From assembly GCA_945788625.1 (NCBI GenBank), contig CALZMQ010000039.1, positions 1 through 43,428 on the forward strand: 43,428 nucleotides of DNA, written 5' to 3'. Shown piece by piece: positions 16,469-24,535 of the stretch (positions within the stretch are counted from its first letter, which is position 1; every line of letters starts with the position of its first letter). The stretch comes from an uncultured Woeseiaceae bacterium (GTDB taxonomy: Bacteria > Pseudomonadota > Gammaproteobacteria > Steroidobacterales > Woeseiaceae). The notes under the pieces were generated by a model. It did no database searches, was not told the DNA's origin, and saw only the letters and a program-made list of their open reading frames with translations. The position numbers and the translations under genes were made by a program.

Positions 16469-17196
16469 CAGGATTCGCGAGTAATACGGCCCGCTATGAT
16501 TCCCGCGATGAGCAGGAAGATTCCGATGCCCAGCAGGTACTCGGGCCAGGACCGGGTGATCCCGCAATAGTAGACGCCGGCAATCGACACGACCTGAAAC
16601 GCGTTGATGAATTTGCTGTCGCGCAGCTTGGCCTTGGGAAAGCGCAGGCGTGAGATCATGAGCAGCGCCAGTACGAACATCATCACGGGCATATACAGGT
16701 GCAAGGGTAAGGACCCGGCGATGTCCGGGTGATGAATCAGTACGAGTACCACCGATGAGACCAGGCCGCCGCCTGCGGCCGTAATTGGCACGCCGGCAAA
16801 CCATCCCGTGCTGGGCCGGTCCGACACCAGGTTGAAGCGCGCGAGTCGCATGGCGCCGGCAAGCACGAAAACCGCAACCGCGACGAGCAGGACCCAGAAT
16901 TGCGGGGAATCGTATTCGACATCGCCGAGCTGAAGCCCGGCATTGAGCATGAGTACGGCCGGCGCAACACCGAACGACACGAGATCGGCCATCGAGTCGA
17001 ACTCGGCGCCGAAATTGGACGTCGCCTTGAGCAGGCGCGCGGACACGCCATCGAGGACATCCAGCAGGCCGCACCAGACGATGATCCAGGCGGCGAGTTC
17101 AAGGTCGCCCAATTGGGTGGTGACAATCGATGCCACGCCCAGCAGCAGGCTCAGCGCTGTAAAACTGTTCGGTACGCTATAGCGAAGGAGACCCAC
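16468..17196 (-). CDS. pssA: CDP-diacylglycerol-serine O-phosphatidyltransferase
   Basis: 242 residues of the CDP-alcohol phosphotransferase family. The signature DGxxARxxxxxxxxGxxxDxxxD is complete (D49, G50, A53, R54, G63, D67, D71), with D46 upstream as is usual. Eight or so hydrophobic segments follow. The VSFGVAPAVL stretch after the motif and RLARFN are typical of membrane-type (type II) PssA, which condenses CDP-diacylglycerol and serine to phosphatidylserine, the precursor of phosphatidylethanolamine. It is the first gene of pssA-protease-symporter. No psd (decarboxylase) is visible. The spacer 17197-17430 is a divergent promoter region with no clear boxes. Confidence 0.94.
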   Translation of the reverse strand: MGLLRYSVPNSFTALSLLLGVASIVTTQLGDLELAAWIIVWCGLLDVLDGVSARLLKATSNFGAEFDSMADLVSFGVAPAVLMLNAGLQLGDVEYDSPQFWVLLVAVAVFVLAGAMRLARFNLVSDRPSTGWFAGVPITAAGGGLVSSVVLVLIHHPDIAGSLPLHLYMPVMMFVLALLMISRLRFPKAKLRDSKFINAFQVVSIAGVYYCGITRSWPEYLLGIGIFLLIAGIIAGRITRES

Positions 17197-17430
17197 GGGC
17201 TTTTCGAACCTCTAGCTCTTATTCAGCGGCCATTCTGCATTCCGCGGCCCTCATTATCCACCCCTGTCGTCGACAGCCGCCGTATGGTCCGATTGCGCCA
17301 CGAAACCAGGCCGGAATCGCGCGAGCGAATATCACGTGTTTGTTAATGTGTGCGTTTTGGCGGGCTATTGGGGAAACTCTTACCGACCAGCCCGGTCTAT
17401 TGCCACAACGAGAATTTGAGGGGAAACACC

Positions 17431-19308
17431 ATGCGAAAATTGCTGCTGCCGATTGCCGGCGCTGTGGTGCTGCTCGCGTCTCACGCAGCTCTTGCCGAAA
17501 AATCGCAAACGCCCGATGCGCAGGCGACCTGGAATCTCACCGATCTCTACCCGAACGTCGAAGCCTGGAGCGAGGCACGCGAACAAGTCATGGCCCGTTT
17601 CGAGGAAATCGACGCCCGCCGCGGCTCGCTGGGTGAAAGCGCGGATTCCCTGTATCAAACCTACCGGCTCGTATCCGATACGTACAGGCAGGCAGGACGC
17701 GTCTATGTGTATGCGTCGCTGAACGCCGACGAAGACCTGCGCAATTCGGAAACCCAGGAACGGCGCCAGCTTGCGGACATACTGTTCGCGCGTTTCGGTG
17801 AAGTAACGGCGTGGATGCAGCCGGAACTCATCGAAGTCGGTCGGGAAGTCATCGAGTCCTACATCAACGAAGACGAGCGCCTCGCGCCGTTCGCTTACCA
17901 ACTCGACAACAGCCTGCGTAATGCGGCACACACGCTCAGTCCGGAAACGGAACAGACGCTGTCGTATTTTTCGCAGACATTCGGGGCTCCCAACGACACC
18001 TACAGCCTGCTCGCGAATTCCGACATCCCGTGGCCGACGATAACCCTGTCCGACGGCGACGAAGTCGTTGTGGACTCCCAGGGTTACGCGCGCGCGCGCA
18101 GAAGCACCAACCGGGACGATCGCAAGCTCGTCTTCGACACATTCTGGAGCAAGTGGGGCGAGTACCGAAACTCGCTCGGCGCCGTCATGAACTCGCATTT
18201 GCAGACTCAGGTCGCACTGGCGAAAGCGCGCAACTATGACAGCGTGCTGCACCGGGAACTGTTCCGGGACAACCTGCCGCCGGAGGTCTACCGGACGCTG
18301 GTCGTCGAGGTCAACAAGGCGCTGCCGACCTTGCATCGGTACTTCCGTCTGCGCGCCCGCATACTCGGCATCGAACAGATGCACTATTACGATATCTACC
18401 CGCCGCTTGTATCACTCGACCGCAAGTTCGACCTGGAAGCGAGCAAGCAAATTACGCTCGACGCCATGAGCGTACTCGGCGACGACTGGGTCGACACACA
18501 GAAGGCGGCGATGGACGAGCGCTGGATGCACGTCTACCCGCAGCGCGGAAAGCTATCGGGCGCATATATGTCGGGCTTCGCCTACGACGTGCACCCATAC
18601 CTGTTACTCAATCACAACGACAATTACGCGTCGCTATCGACATTCGCGCACGAATGGGGCCACGCGATGCATACGATCTATGCAAAGCAGGAACAGCCGT
18701 TCGAGACGGCCGGCTATGCAACGTTCATCGCGGAGATTCCGTCGACATCCCTCGAATTGATTCTGCAGGACTACATGGCGAAGAGCGCGGTTAGCGTCGA
18801 CGAGCAGCTGTTTTATCTCGGACACGGCCTGGAAGGCATGCGTGGCACGTTCTTCCGCCAGACGATGTTCGCGGAATTCGAGCTGGCGCTGTACGAGGCA
18901 GCCGAGCGCGGCGAGGCATTGTCGGGAGACAGGATCTCGGAGATGTACGGTGAAATCCTGCGCCGCTACCATGGCCACGACGATGGCGTTGTGATCATCG
19001 ACGATTTGTACACCAACGAATGGATGTACATACCGCACTTCTACTACAACATGTACGTCTTCCAGTACGCCACATCGCAAACCGCGGGCACCGCGCTGTA
19101 CGACAAGATAGTCAAAGATGGCGAAGCCGGCGTCGACAATTACAAGGACCTGCTACGCGCCGGCGGATCGGACTATCCCTACAAGTTGCTCGTCAACGCC
19201 GGCGTCGATCTCGCAACACCCGGTCCTTACGAGGCCATCGTGGCCAAAATGAATGCAACCATGGACGAGATCGAGCGGCTGCTGGACGAGAAAGAGGAAC
19301 AGCGCTAG
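17431..19308 (+). CDS. Exported M3 family oligopeptidase (PepF-like)
   Basis: 625 residues from the ATG at 17431, which has GAGGGG upstream and begins a clear Sec signal peptide (MRKLLLPIAGAVVLLASHAALA). The mature chain starts with the ATWNLTDLYPN segment typical of oligoendopeptidase F. The zinc site is HEWGH (H407, E408, H411) with E435 in the FIAEIPST segment as third ligand, and the C-terminal HFYYNMYVFQYATSQ stretch is also family-typical. PepF is normally cytoplasmic and degrades peptides of 7-17 residues. The signal peptide here places the enzyme in the periplasm or outside. It is convergent with the M48 gene, 17 bases apart, with no terminator between. Confidence 0.95.
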   Translation: MRKLLLPIAGAVVLLASHAALAEKSQTPDAQATWNLTDLYPNVEAWSEAREQVMARFEEIDARRGSLGESADSLYQTYRLVSDTYRQAGRVYVYASLNADEDLRNSETQERRQLADILFARFGEVTAWMQPELIEVGREVIESYINEDERLAPFAYQLDNSLRNAAHTLSPETEQTLSYFSQTFGAPNDTYSLLANSDIPWPTITLSDGDEVVVDSQGYARARRSTNRDDRKLVFDTFWSKWGEYRNSLGAVMNSHLQTQVALAKARNYDSVLHRELFRDNLPPEVYRTLVVEVNKALPTLHRYFRLRARILGIEQMHYYDIYPPLVSLDRKFDLEASKQITLDAMSVLGDDWVDTQKAAMDERWMHVYPQRGKLSGAYMSGFAYDVHPYLLLNHNDNYASLSTFAHEWGHAMHTIYAKQEQPFETAGYATFIAEIPSTSLELILQDYMAKSAVSVDEQLFYLGHGLEGMRGTFFRQTMFAEFELALYEAAERGEALSGDRISEMYGEILRRYHGHDDGVVIIDDLYTNEWMYIPHFYYNMYVFQYATSQTAGTALYDKIVKDGEAGVDNYKDLLRAGGSDYPYKLLVNAGVDLATPGPYEAIVAKMNATMDEIERLLDEKEEQR

Positions 19309-19325
19309 CTAACGGTAGTCATTTC

Positions 19326-20861
19326 TTACTCGGCTATGCTCGCAGCGATGACAGTTGCCGGGCAGCTCGAACCGGGCGTGTATGGCCGCAGCCCGGTGTT
19401 GACGCTGGCGACTTCTCCCGGCGGTATCTGGCCCCGCACGTCGTAGCGGCTCTGTTGCTGCTCGCCATAACTGCCCTGCACCGTGACCGCGATCTGGACG
19501 CCGGTGATCTGCACGCTCGTATTGTTCTTGACGGACACGATCAGGTTGCCGTTGGCGTCCGCATCGCAGCGCCGTAACACGTACGCACTTGGGTTCGACG
19601 GCAGCTCCAGTTTGACCAGCGCGGCCGTTGCCGCCTTGCCAAAGTCACCTCCCGCGCCAGCCACGACCTTGTAGTGATTGATCGCGTCGGCAAGATTGCC
19701 GCGCTCCTCGGCGATGCCGCCAAGTGCGAAATGTGCCGGCGCGGTCGGCAGCAGCTCTATGCTTCTTTCGAGATCGGTGACCGCAGCATCCGTCTGCCCC
19801 AGTTCCTTTTTCGCAAGCCCGCGTTGCATATGGTAATAAAAAAATCCGTTGCGCCGATTGATGGCGCGGTTGTAGTTGGTCACGGCCATGTCGTATTTGT
19901 CGGCAACCAGCCGTACGTCGCCGCGCAGCGCATGAAAGTGAGCCTCCTCCGGAAACAGTCCGAGCGCCTTGTTTGCCAGCGCGAGCGCTTCGTCGATCTT
20001 CTCCTCGGAGAGCGCCTTGCGGCCCTCGTCATAAGCGTCGTACGCGGGCTTCGCCGCCCTCGTCTTGCGCATTGCGCGCTGGAATTCGTCCGCTCCGGTC
20101 ATGCCACCCGCGGGTAAGGTCGAAGCGGTGGCAATATTCGCGTTGACACGGTCCTGGGACGGCGGATGGCTGGCGAACAGGCCGCTGAGCCAGTCCGTAC
20201 GGCGCCCGTCGCTGAGTCGAACGAAAGTCTCCTGCAGCGAGATCGCTCCGCGCGGATCGTAGCCTGCCTGCGACATGTACTGCATGCCGTAGCGATCGGA
20301 TTCCAGCTCGGCGTCACGGCCGTATTTCATCGACACCAGCTGCGCCGCGACACTGGCGCCACCCACGGCGAGATTCCCGTAATCGCTGTCGCTGGCCGCA
20401 ACCGCCGTCGCGAACACGAGACCCTGCATCACCATCGCGCGGGACATTTGCCTGGCGGTATGCCGCGCCGCTGCGTGTACGACTTCGTGCCCGAGCACCG
20501 CGGCGAGTTCCGCTTCCGACTCCAGTTCCGTCAGCAGGCCGCGATTGATCGCAATCTTGCCGCCCGGCAGCGCCCAGGCGTTTGGGACGCCATTGTTGAG
20601 CACGACGAACTCATAAGGCAGGTCAACTCCGCTTTGCGCGGCGAGGCGCGAACCGATGCCTTGCACGTACGAGCTTAGGGCCGGGTCGATGTCGTACGCG
20701 CCGCCCTGTGACTGTTGCATGGGAGCATAGTTCTGCTGCCCCATCTGGATTTCCGACGCCGTGCTGACCGTCATCAGCTCGCGCTTGCCCGTTACCGGAT
20801 TGACCGCGCAGCCGGCAAGTAACGCGACTCCAATCGCAACAAGTATCGTGCTTTTTCGCAT
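19326..20861 (-). CDS. M48 family lipoprotein metalloprotease with TPR repeats (BepA-like)
   Basis: 511 residues from the ATG at 20861 (GAGGTG upstream), the start of a lipoprotein signal with LAGC and Cys18; Ala at the next position predicts outer-membrane sorting. The zinc site is HEVVH (H125, E126, H129), with the ELESD segment (185-189) carrying the third ligand. Helical tetratricopeptide-like repeats occupy about 265-420. A C-terminal beta-rich region (LIVSVKNNTSVQITGVQIAV) follows, which plain BepA/YfgC lacks. BepA-type enzymes degrade or rescue stalled outer-membrane proteins such as LptD. Role here is inferred from family. It diverges from the BON-LysM gene. Confidence 0.92.
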   Translation of the reverse strand: MRKSTILVAIGVALLAGCAVNPVTGKRELMTVSTASEIQMGQQNYAPMQQSQGGAYDIDPALSSYVQGIGSRLAAQSGVDLPYEFVVLNNGVPNAWALPGGKIAINRGLLTELESEAELAAVLGHEVVHAAARHTARQMSRAMVMQGLVFATAVAASDSDYGNLAVGGASVAAQLVSMKYGRDAELESDRYGMQYMSQAGYDPRGAISLQETFVRLSDGRRTDWLSGLFASHPPSQDRVNANIATASTLPAGGMTGADEFQRAMRKTRAAKPAYDAYDEGRKALSEEKIDEALALANKALGLFPEEAHFHALRGDVRLVADKYDMAVTNYNRAINRRNGFFYYHMQRGLAKKELGQTDAAVTDLERSIELLPTAPAHFALGGIAEERGNLADAINHYKVVAGAGGDFGKAATAALVKLELPSNPSAYVLRRCDADANGNLIVSVKNNTSVQITGVQIAVTVQGSYGEQQQSRYDVRGQIPPGEVASVNTGLRPYTPGSSCPATVIAASIAE

Positions 20862-20941
20862 TGTTTCACCTCGTTGAGTTACAAAGCGATTATACCGCCT
20901 GATAAACTGGGCGGATCGACATACAAAAACGGGAGAACGCA

Positions 20942-21388
20942 ATGGGACTATTTGACTTCATGAAGGACGTAGGTCGCCAGGTATTCGATACTGACGCCGA
21001 GGCTGCAGACAACATCAAGCAACATCTCGAGATCAAGACCACGGGCCTGAGCAATCTCGACGTGAAGTTCGACGACGGCGTTGTCACGATTTGCGGTGAC
21101 TGTGCGAGCCAGGCGGCGCGCGATGACGCCATCCTGGTCGCAGGCAACGTCAAAGGCGTCGAGAAGGTCATTGCCGACGATCTCGTCGCACCGGCGCCGA
21201 AGCCCGAAGAGCCGGAGGAAAAAGGCGAGATTTACGAGATCGTGAGCGGCGACACGCTGGGCGGCATCGCCAAGAAGTACTACGGCAGCGCCGGCAAGTA
21301 CATGAAGATCTTCGAAGCGAATCGCAACATCATCTCGGACCCCAACAAGATCTACCCGGGTCAGAAGATTCGTATTCCGCTCGACTAA
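20942..21388 (+). CDS. kbp: BON-LysM protein, Kbp/YgaU-like
   Basis: 148 residues, practically the size of E. coli Kbp (YgaU). An N-terminal MGLFDFMKDVGRQVF segment leads into a BON domain (about 20-80). A linker rich in Pro/Glu follows, then a C-terminal LysM domain (about 97-146) with YEIVSGDTLGGIAKKYYG and PNKIYPGQKIRIP. E. coli Kbp binds K+ in the cytoplasm and changes conformation with it. There is no signal peptide, which fits. AACGCA spacing and GGGAG just upstream of 20942 support the start. It is followed by the DUF937 gene 18 bases later, suggesting one transcript. Confidence 0.93.
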   Translation: MGLFDFMKDVGRQVFDTDAEAADNIKQHLEIKTTGLSNLDVKFDDGVVTICGDCASQAARDDAILVAGNVKGVEKVIADDLVAPAPKPEEPEEKGEIYEIVSGDTLGGIAKKYYGSAGKYMKIFEANRNIISDPNKIYPGQKIRIPLD

Positions 21389-21406
21389 TCCGGACGAGGA
21401 CGACTG

Positions 21407-21949
21407 ATGGACTTGATGGACCTCTTGAAAGCGACAGGCGGCGGCGACAGCGTCGGCCAACTGGCGAAGACCGTCGGGCTCGGCTCGTCGGACACGACGA
21501 AACTCGTCTCCGCGCTTACGCCGGCGCTCATGCGTGGCATGCAAAAAAACACCGGGGACGATTCCGGGCTCGGCAGCCTGCGAAGGGCACTCGAAACCGG
21601 CGGCCACGACCGCTACATCGACAATCCGGAGCTGCTGGCGGCGGACGAGACCCGCGTGGACGGCAACAACATTCTCGGGCACATCTTCGGCAGCAAGGAC
21701 GTCAGCCGCAACGTCGCAGCGGCTGCTGCGAAGGATACGGGTATCAGCGCGAGCCTCATTAAGAAGGCGCTGCCTTTGCTTGCCTCTCTAGCCATGGGCG
21801 CCATGAGTAAGAAAAGCTCGGCCGGCCGTGACCTGGGCTCGTCGCTGGACAAAGGCGGACTGGGCCCGCTCGGCGACCTCTTCGGATCGGGCGACGATTC
21901 GGGATTCGGCCTGGACGATGTCTTGGGATTGGCGAAGAAGTTCTTCTAG
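21407..21949 (+). CDS. DUF937 domain protein
   Basis: 180 residues. The pattern of the DUF937/YidB-type family is visible: an N-terminal MDLMDLLKATGGGDSV segment, helical repeats with LTPALMRGMQKN, and the conserved NPELLAADETRVDGNNILGHIFG stretch in the middle. SLIKKALPLLASLAMGAMSKK follows, then a Gly/Asp/Ser-rich C-terminal tail ending in LGLAKKFF. Function of the family is unknown; it occurs widely beside small stress or envelope proteins. It has no signal peptide. It probably shares a transcript with the kbp-like gene, and a strong stem-loop follows at 21964-21996. Confidence 0.9.
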   Translation: MDLMDLLKATGGGDSVGQLAKTVGLGSSDTTKLVSALTPALMRGMQKNTGDDSGLGSLRRALETGGHDRYIDNPELLAADETRVDGNNILGHIFGSKDVSRNVAAAAAKDTGISASLIKKALPLLASLAMGAMSKKSSAGRDLGSSLDKGGLGPLGDLFGSGDDSGFGLDDVLGLAKKFF

Positions 21950-21963
21950 CCGAGCGCCTTTCG

Positions 21964-21996
21964 GCCAGGCCGTCGATCGAATCGCGGCGGCCTGGC
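21964..21996. repeat. Stem-loop after the DUF937 gene
   Basis: GCCAGGCCG (21964-21972) and CGGCCTGGC (21988-21996) form a perfect 9-bp GC-rich stem with a 15-base loop, 15 bases after the DUF937 stop. There is no T-run, so it is not a classical intrinsic terminator. It may protect the 3' end or act with Rho. Confidence 0.5.
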
Positions 21997-22081
21997 GTAC
22001 AGATCGTGGTTCCTTCGGCGCTGATTTCGCGCGATCGCCGGCTGTTTACTTTATTGTCTCAATTTTGTTACACAGCCATCT

Positions 22082-23767
22082 GTGAGCGAAGAACTGGATC
22101 TCTGGAGGCTGGCGGCGGGACTCGGACTGTTCCTGTTCGGCATGCACCAGCTCGAGCAGGCCCTGACGCGGCTTGCGGGACGTTCGTTCAAGATATTCCT
22201 GCGCCAGTACACGGCCAAACCCTTACGCGGAGTCCTGGCCGGCGCGGTTTCAACCGCCGCACTGCAGAGCAGTTCCGTCGTCAGCCTGATTGTGCTGGCC
22301 TTTGTCGGGACCGGCATCATCTCGCTGGCGAGCGCCCTTGGCATCGTATTCGGATCCAACCTTGGCACGACGATGACCGGTTGGATCGTGGCCACCATCG
22401 GCTTCAAACTCGATATCGAGGCTTTCGCGTTACCGCTCGTGACAATAGGCGGCTTCGGCGTGGTCTGGTCCGCCGCGGGCACGCGGCGGGCGGCAGTGAG
22501 CCACTTCGTCGTCGGGCTCGGCCTGATGCTGATGGGTCTCGAGTTCATGAAGTCCGGCGCTCTGGTGGCGACGGAGATCTTCGATCCCGCTGCGCTGGCC
22601 GGCTATCCGCTGATCGTGTTCCTGCTCGCCGGCCTGCTGCTTACGGCCGTTATCCAGTCAAGCTCGGCGACCATCATGATCACGCTGAGCGCGCTTTACG
22701 CGGGCGCCATTCCACTGGAGTCCGCTGCCGCGATTGCCATCGGCGCGGATCTCGGTACCACCATCACGGCCGTCCTCGGGGCACTCGCCGGTTCCGCCGC
22801 AAAGAAACGCGTTGCCGCGGCGGTCGTCGTTTTCAACGTAGTCGCCGACACGATCGCTTTCCTGAGCCTTGTTCCGCTCATCAAATTTATTACCGGCGTG
22901 ATCGGCCTTACGGACCCGCTGTTTGCACTCGTGGCATTCCACAGCCTGTTCAACCTGATCGGCATCGTCATCTTCCTGCCCTTGATACCGTTTATGAGTC
23001 GGTGGCTCGACCGGCGTTTCCGCGATGAAGAGACACCGCTATTGAGACACATCAATGTCGGCGATACGGCTGTGGCGGAAGCGGCCCTGGAGAACATTAC
23101 TCGCGAAACCTGGCGACTGATCGACCAGGCGGCCGCCCTCAATCAGGCCGCGCTGGACCTGCCGCCGGACCACACGTTTTACAGCAGCGCCGAAGACCGC
23201 AAGGGCGTCGCCGTGTTCTCGCCGAACCCAGACTACGAACGCTGCTACGCGGAAATCAAGCAGCTGGAAGGAGAAATACTGCGGCACGCGCTGGCATTGC
23301 AAAGCTCGCCCCTGGAGGCGGACGAGGCGGAGCGCCTCAGCCAGCTGATTCCGTCGATACGCAATGCCGTGCATGCCGCCAAGAGTATGAAAGACGTATA
23401 CCAGGACCTGGAGTTGTTCCGCAGCTCTGTCAACGACCGCTTCAACGCCTACTTCGGCCAGTTTCGCGAAGCGGCCCGCGAATTCTACGAAGCGCTGGAT
23501 GCGCTGCGTACTTCCGACATTCCCGCCCTGCGCTTCGAGGCGCTGGTCGGCATGAAGAACCGGTCCGAGTCGATACACAATCGCATGCATCGTCGAATAT
23601 ACGACGAGGTGTCCCGGGGCGAACTCGGCGAAGTCGAAATTTCGACTTTGCTAAACGTAAATCGCGAGCTGTTGGTCGCAGGCCAAAGCCTGGTTTCCGC
23701 GCTCGCTGACGCCCTTTTGAACATGGACTCTGCCAGCGACTTCGCAAGCATACCCGCCGCCAGATAG
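22082..23767 (+). CDS. Na/Pi cotransporter family protein with PhoU-like tail
   Basis: 561 residues, start GTG at 22082 (no strong ribosome site upstream). The N-terminal half has two inverted-repeat transporter segments, each with a QSSS motif (Q62-S65 and Q192-S195), the hallmark of the NptA/YjbB/SLC34-type phosphate carriers. The C-terminal part (about 310-550) is soluble and helical, with a PhoU-like composition (ALENITRETWRLIDQA, MKDVYQDLELF, LVGMKNRSESIHNR). Such proteins move phosphate with Na+; bacterial YjbB promotes phosphate efflux. Direction cannot be told here. No pho box was identified upstream. Confidence 0.93.
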   Translation: MSEELDLWRLAAGLGLFLFGMHQLEQALTRLAGRSFKIFLRQYTAKPLRGVLAGAVSTAALQSSSVVSLIVLAFVGTGIISLASALGIVFGSNLGTTMTGWIVATIGFKLDIEAFALPLVTIGGFGVVWSAAGTRRAAVSHFVVGLGLMLMGLEFMKSGALVATEIFDPAALAGYPLIVFLLAGLLLTAVIQSSSATIMITLSALYAGAIPLESAAAIAIGADLGTTITAVLGALAGSAAKKRVAAAVVVFNVVADTIAFLSLVPLIKFITGVIGLTDPLFALVAFHSLFNLIGIVIFLPLIPFMSRWLDRRFRDEETPLLRHINVGDTAVAEAALENITRETWRLIDQAAALNQAALDLPPDHTFYSSAEDRKGVAVFSPNPDYERCYAEIKQLEGEILRHALALQSSPLEADEAERLSQLIPSIRNAVHAAKSMKDVYQDLELFRSSVNDRFNAYFGQFREAAREFYEALDALRTSDIPALRFEALVGMKNRSESIHNRMHRRIYDEVSRGELGEVEISTLLNVNRELLVAGQSLVSALADALLNMDSASDFASIPAAR

Positions 23768-23776
23768 GGAAGACTA

Positions 23777-23963
23777 ATGACGAACTCGAACGGTTCAATC
23801 GAAACAACAAACTCGCGACTGAAGACTGCCGTCTGGTGCCTGGCGCTGGCGCTTCGTGCTCAAGGATCTCGACGGCGGCGGGAAATGGGCCGTAGGTGAT
23901 AATCCGAATGGCTACCGCCTTGAAGAATCGTCAATATACCCGTCTGCGGTGACAATGGAGTGA
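23777..23963 (+). pseudogene. Broken short reading frame before the hemerythrin gene
   Basis: Two short coding-like pieces lie in different frames. The first starts at ATG 23777, 9 bases after the transporter stop, and reads MTNSNGS... into a hydrophobic LKTAVWCLALAL segment; it ends at 23899 in an Arg-rich run. The second, open from 23823 and convincing from about 23847, reads WRFVLKDLDGGGKWAVGDN and ends at TGA 23961-23963. Its last bases contain the ribosome site (GGAG) of the next gene. Joined near 23850, they would give a small protein with an N-terminal membrane or signal segment. A +1 shift (or a deletion) separates them. I do not recognise the family. It could also be chance coding of a spacer. 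Confidence 0.4.
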
Positions 23964-23965
23964 CT

Positions 23966-24535
23966 ATGGAATCCGAGGCACGAGAGCTGTTACAGGAACT
24001 GCGTGACGATCATCGCAACATGTCGGTCGTTCTCGACTTGCTCGACGATCTCGCCGCACAGGCCTCCGCCGGCAAGGACCCGGACTTCGAACTGTTCGGC
24101 GAGATCATGCGTTACATGACCATATATCCCGACGCCGTGCATCACCCGAAAGAAGACATCGTCTACGGCCGGCTTCGCGAAGAGCGCCCCGACCTTGCGG
24201 AAGGCCTGGACGACGTGCCGAACGATCATCAAGACATCGCCGACCTCGGTTCGCGGCTTCGCGATGACGTCGAGGCCATCATCGCCGGCGCCGCAGTACG
24301 GCGTGAACACCTGATCGAAGACACGACCAATTACGTGACGCGCCTGCGCAATCACATGCGTTGGGAAGAGGAAGATCTATTCATGCGCGTCGACGAGATG
24401 CTCGATGCCGAACCGCTCGAGTTCGATGTTTCGGAGTTCGAACACATCAAGGACCCGGTATTCGAACTCGAAATCGAGGCCGGTTTCCGTCGCTTGCTGG
24501 CGGGCCTGCCGGTGAGCGCGCGGCGCGTCAACTAG
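23966..24535 (+). CDS. Hemerythrin HHE-domain protein
   Basis: 189 residues from the ATG at 23966 (GGAG five bases upstream; a GTG at 23960 is in frame too). The four-helix hemerythrin pattern is clear: H16 in DDHRN, HHPKED (H59/H60, E63), NDHQD (H88) and RNHMRWEEEDLF (H130, E134). These residues bind a di-iron centre. HHE-domain proteins bind O2, sense redox or iron state, or repair iron-sulfur centres, and the cytoplasmic location fits the lack of a signal peptide. The stop overlaps the 3' end of the barrel gene on the opposite strand by four bases. Exact role is unknown. Confidence 0.93.
   Translation: MESEARELLQELRDDHRNMSVVLDLLDDLAAQASAGKDPDFELFGEIMRYMTIYPDAVHHPKEDIVYGRLREERPDLAEGLDDVPNDHQDIADLGSRLRDDVEAIIAGAAVRREHLIEDTTNYVTRLRNHMRWEEEDLFMRVDEMLDAEPLEFDVSEFEHIKDPVFELEIEAGFRRLLAGLPVSARRVN

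Noticed and set aside
15404..16570. 388-residue plus-strand frame inside the metalloprotease gene
   Set aside because: Antisense to a gene with a signal peptide and an intact HExxHxxGxxH site.
16469..17074. N-terminal extension of the metalloprotease frame to 17074
   Set aside because: The extension overlaps pssA in another frame and lacks a signal peptide, which appears only after the ATG at 16468.
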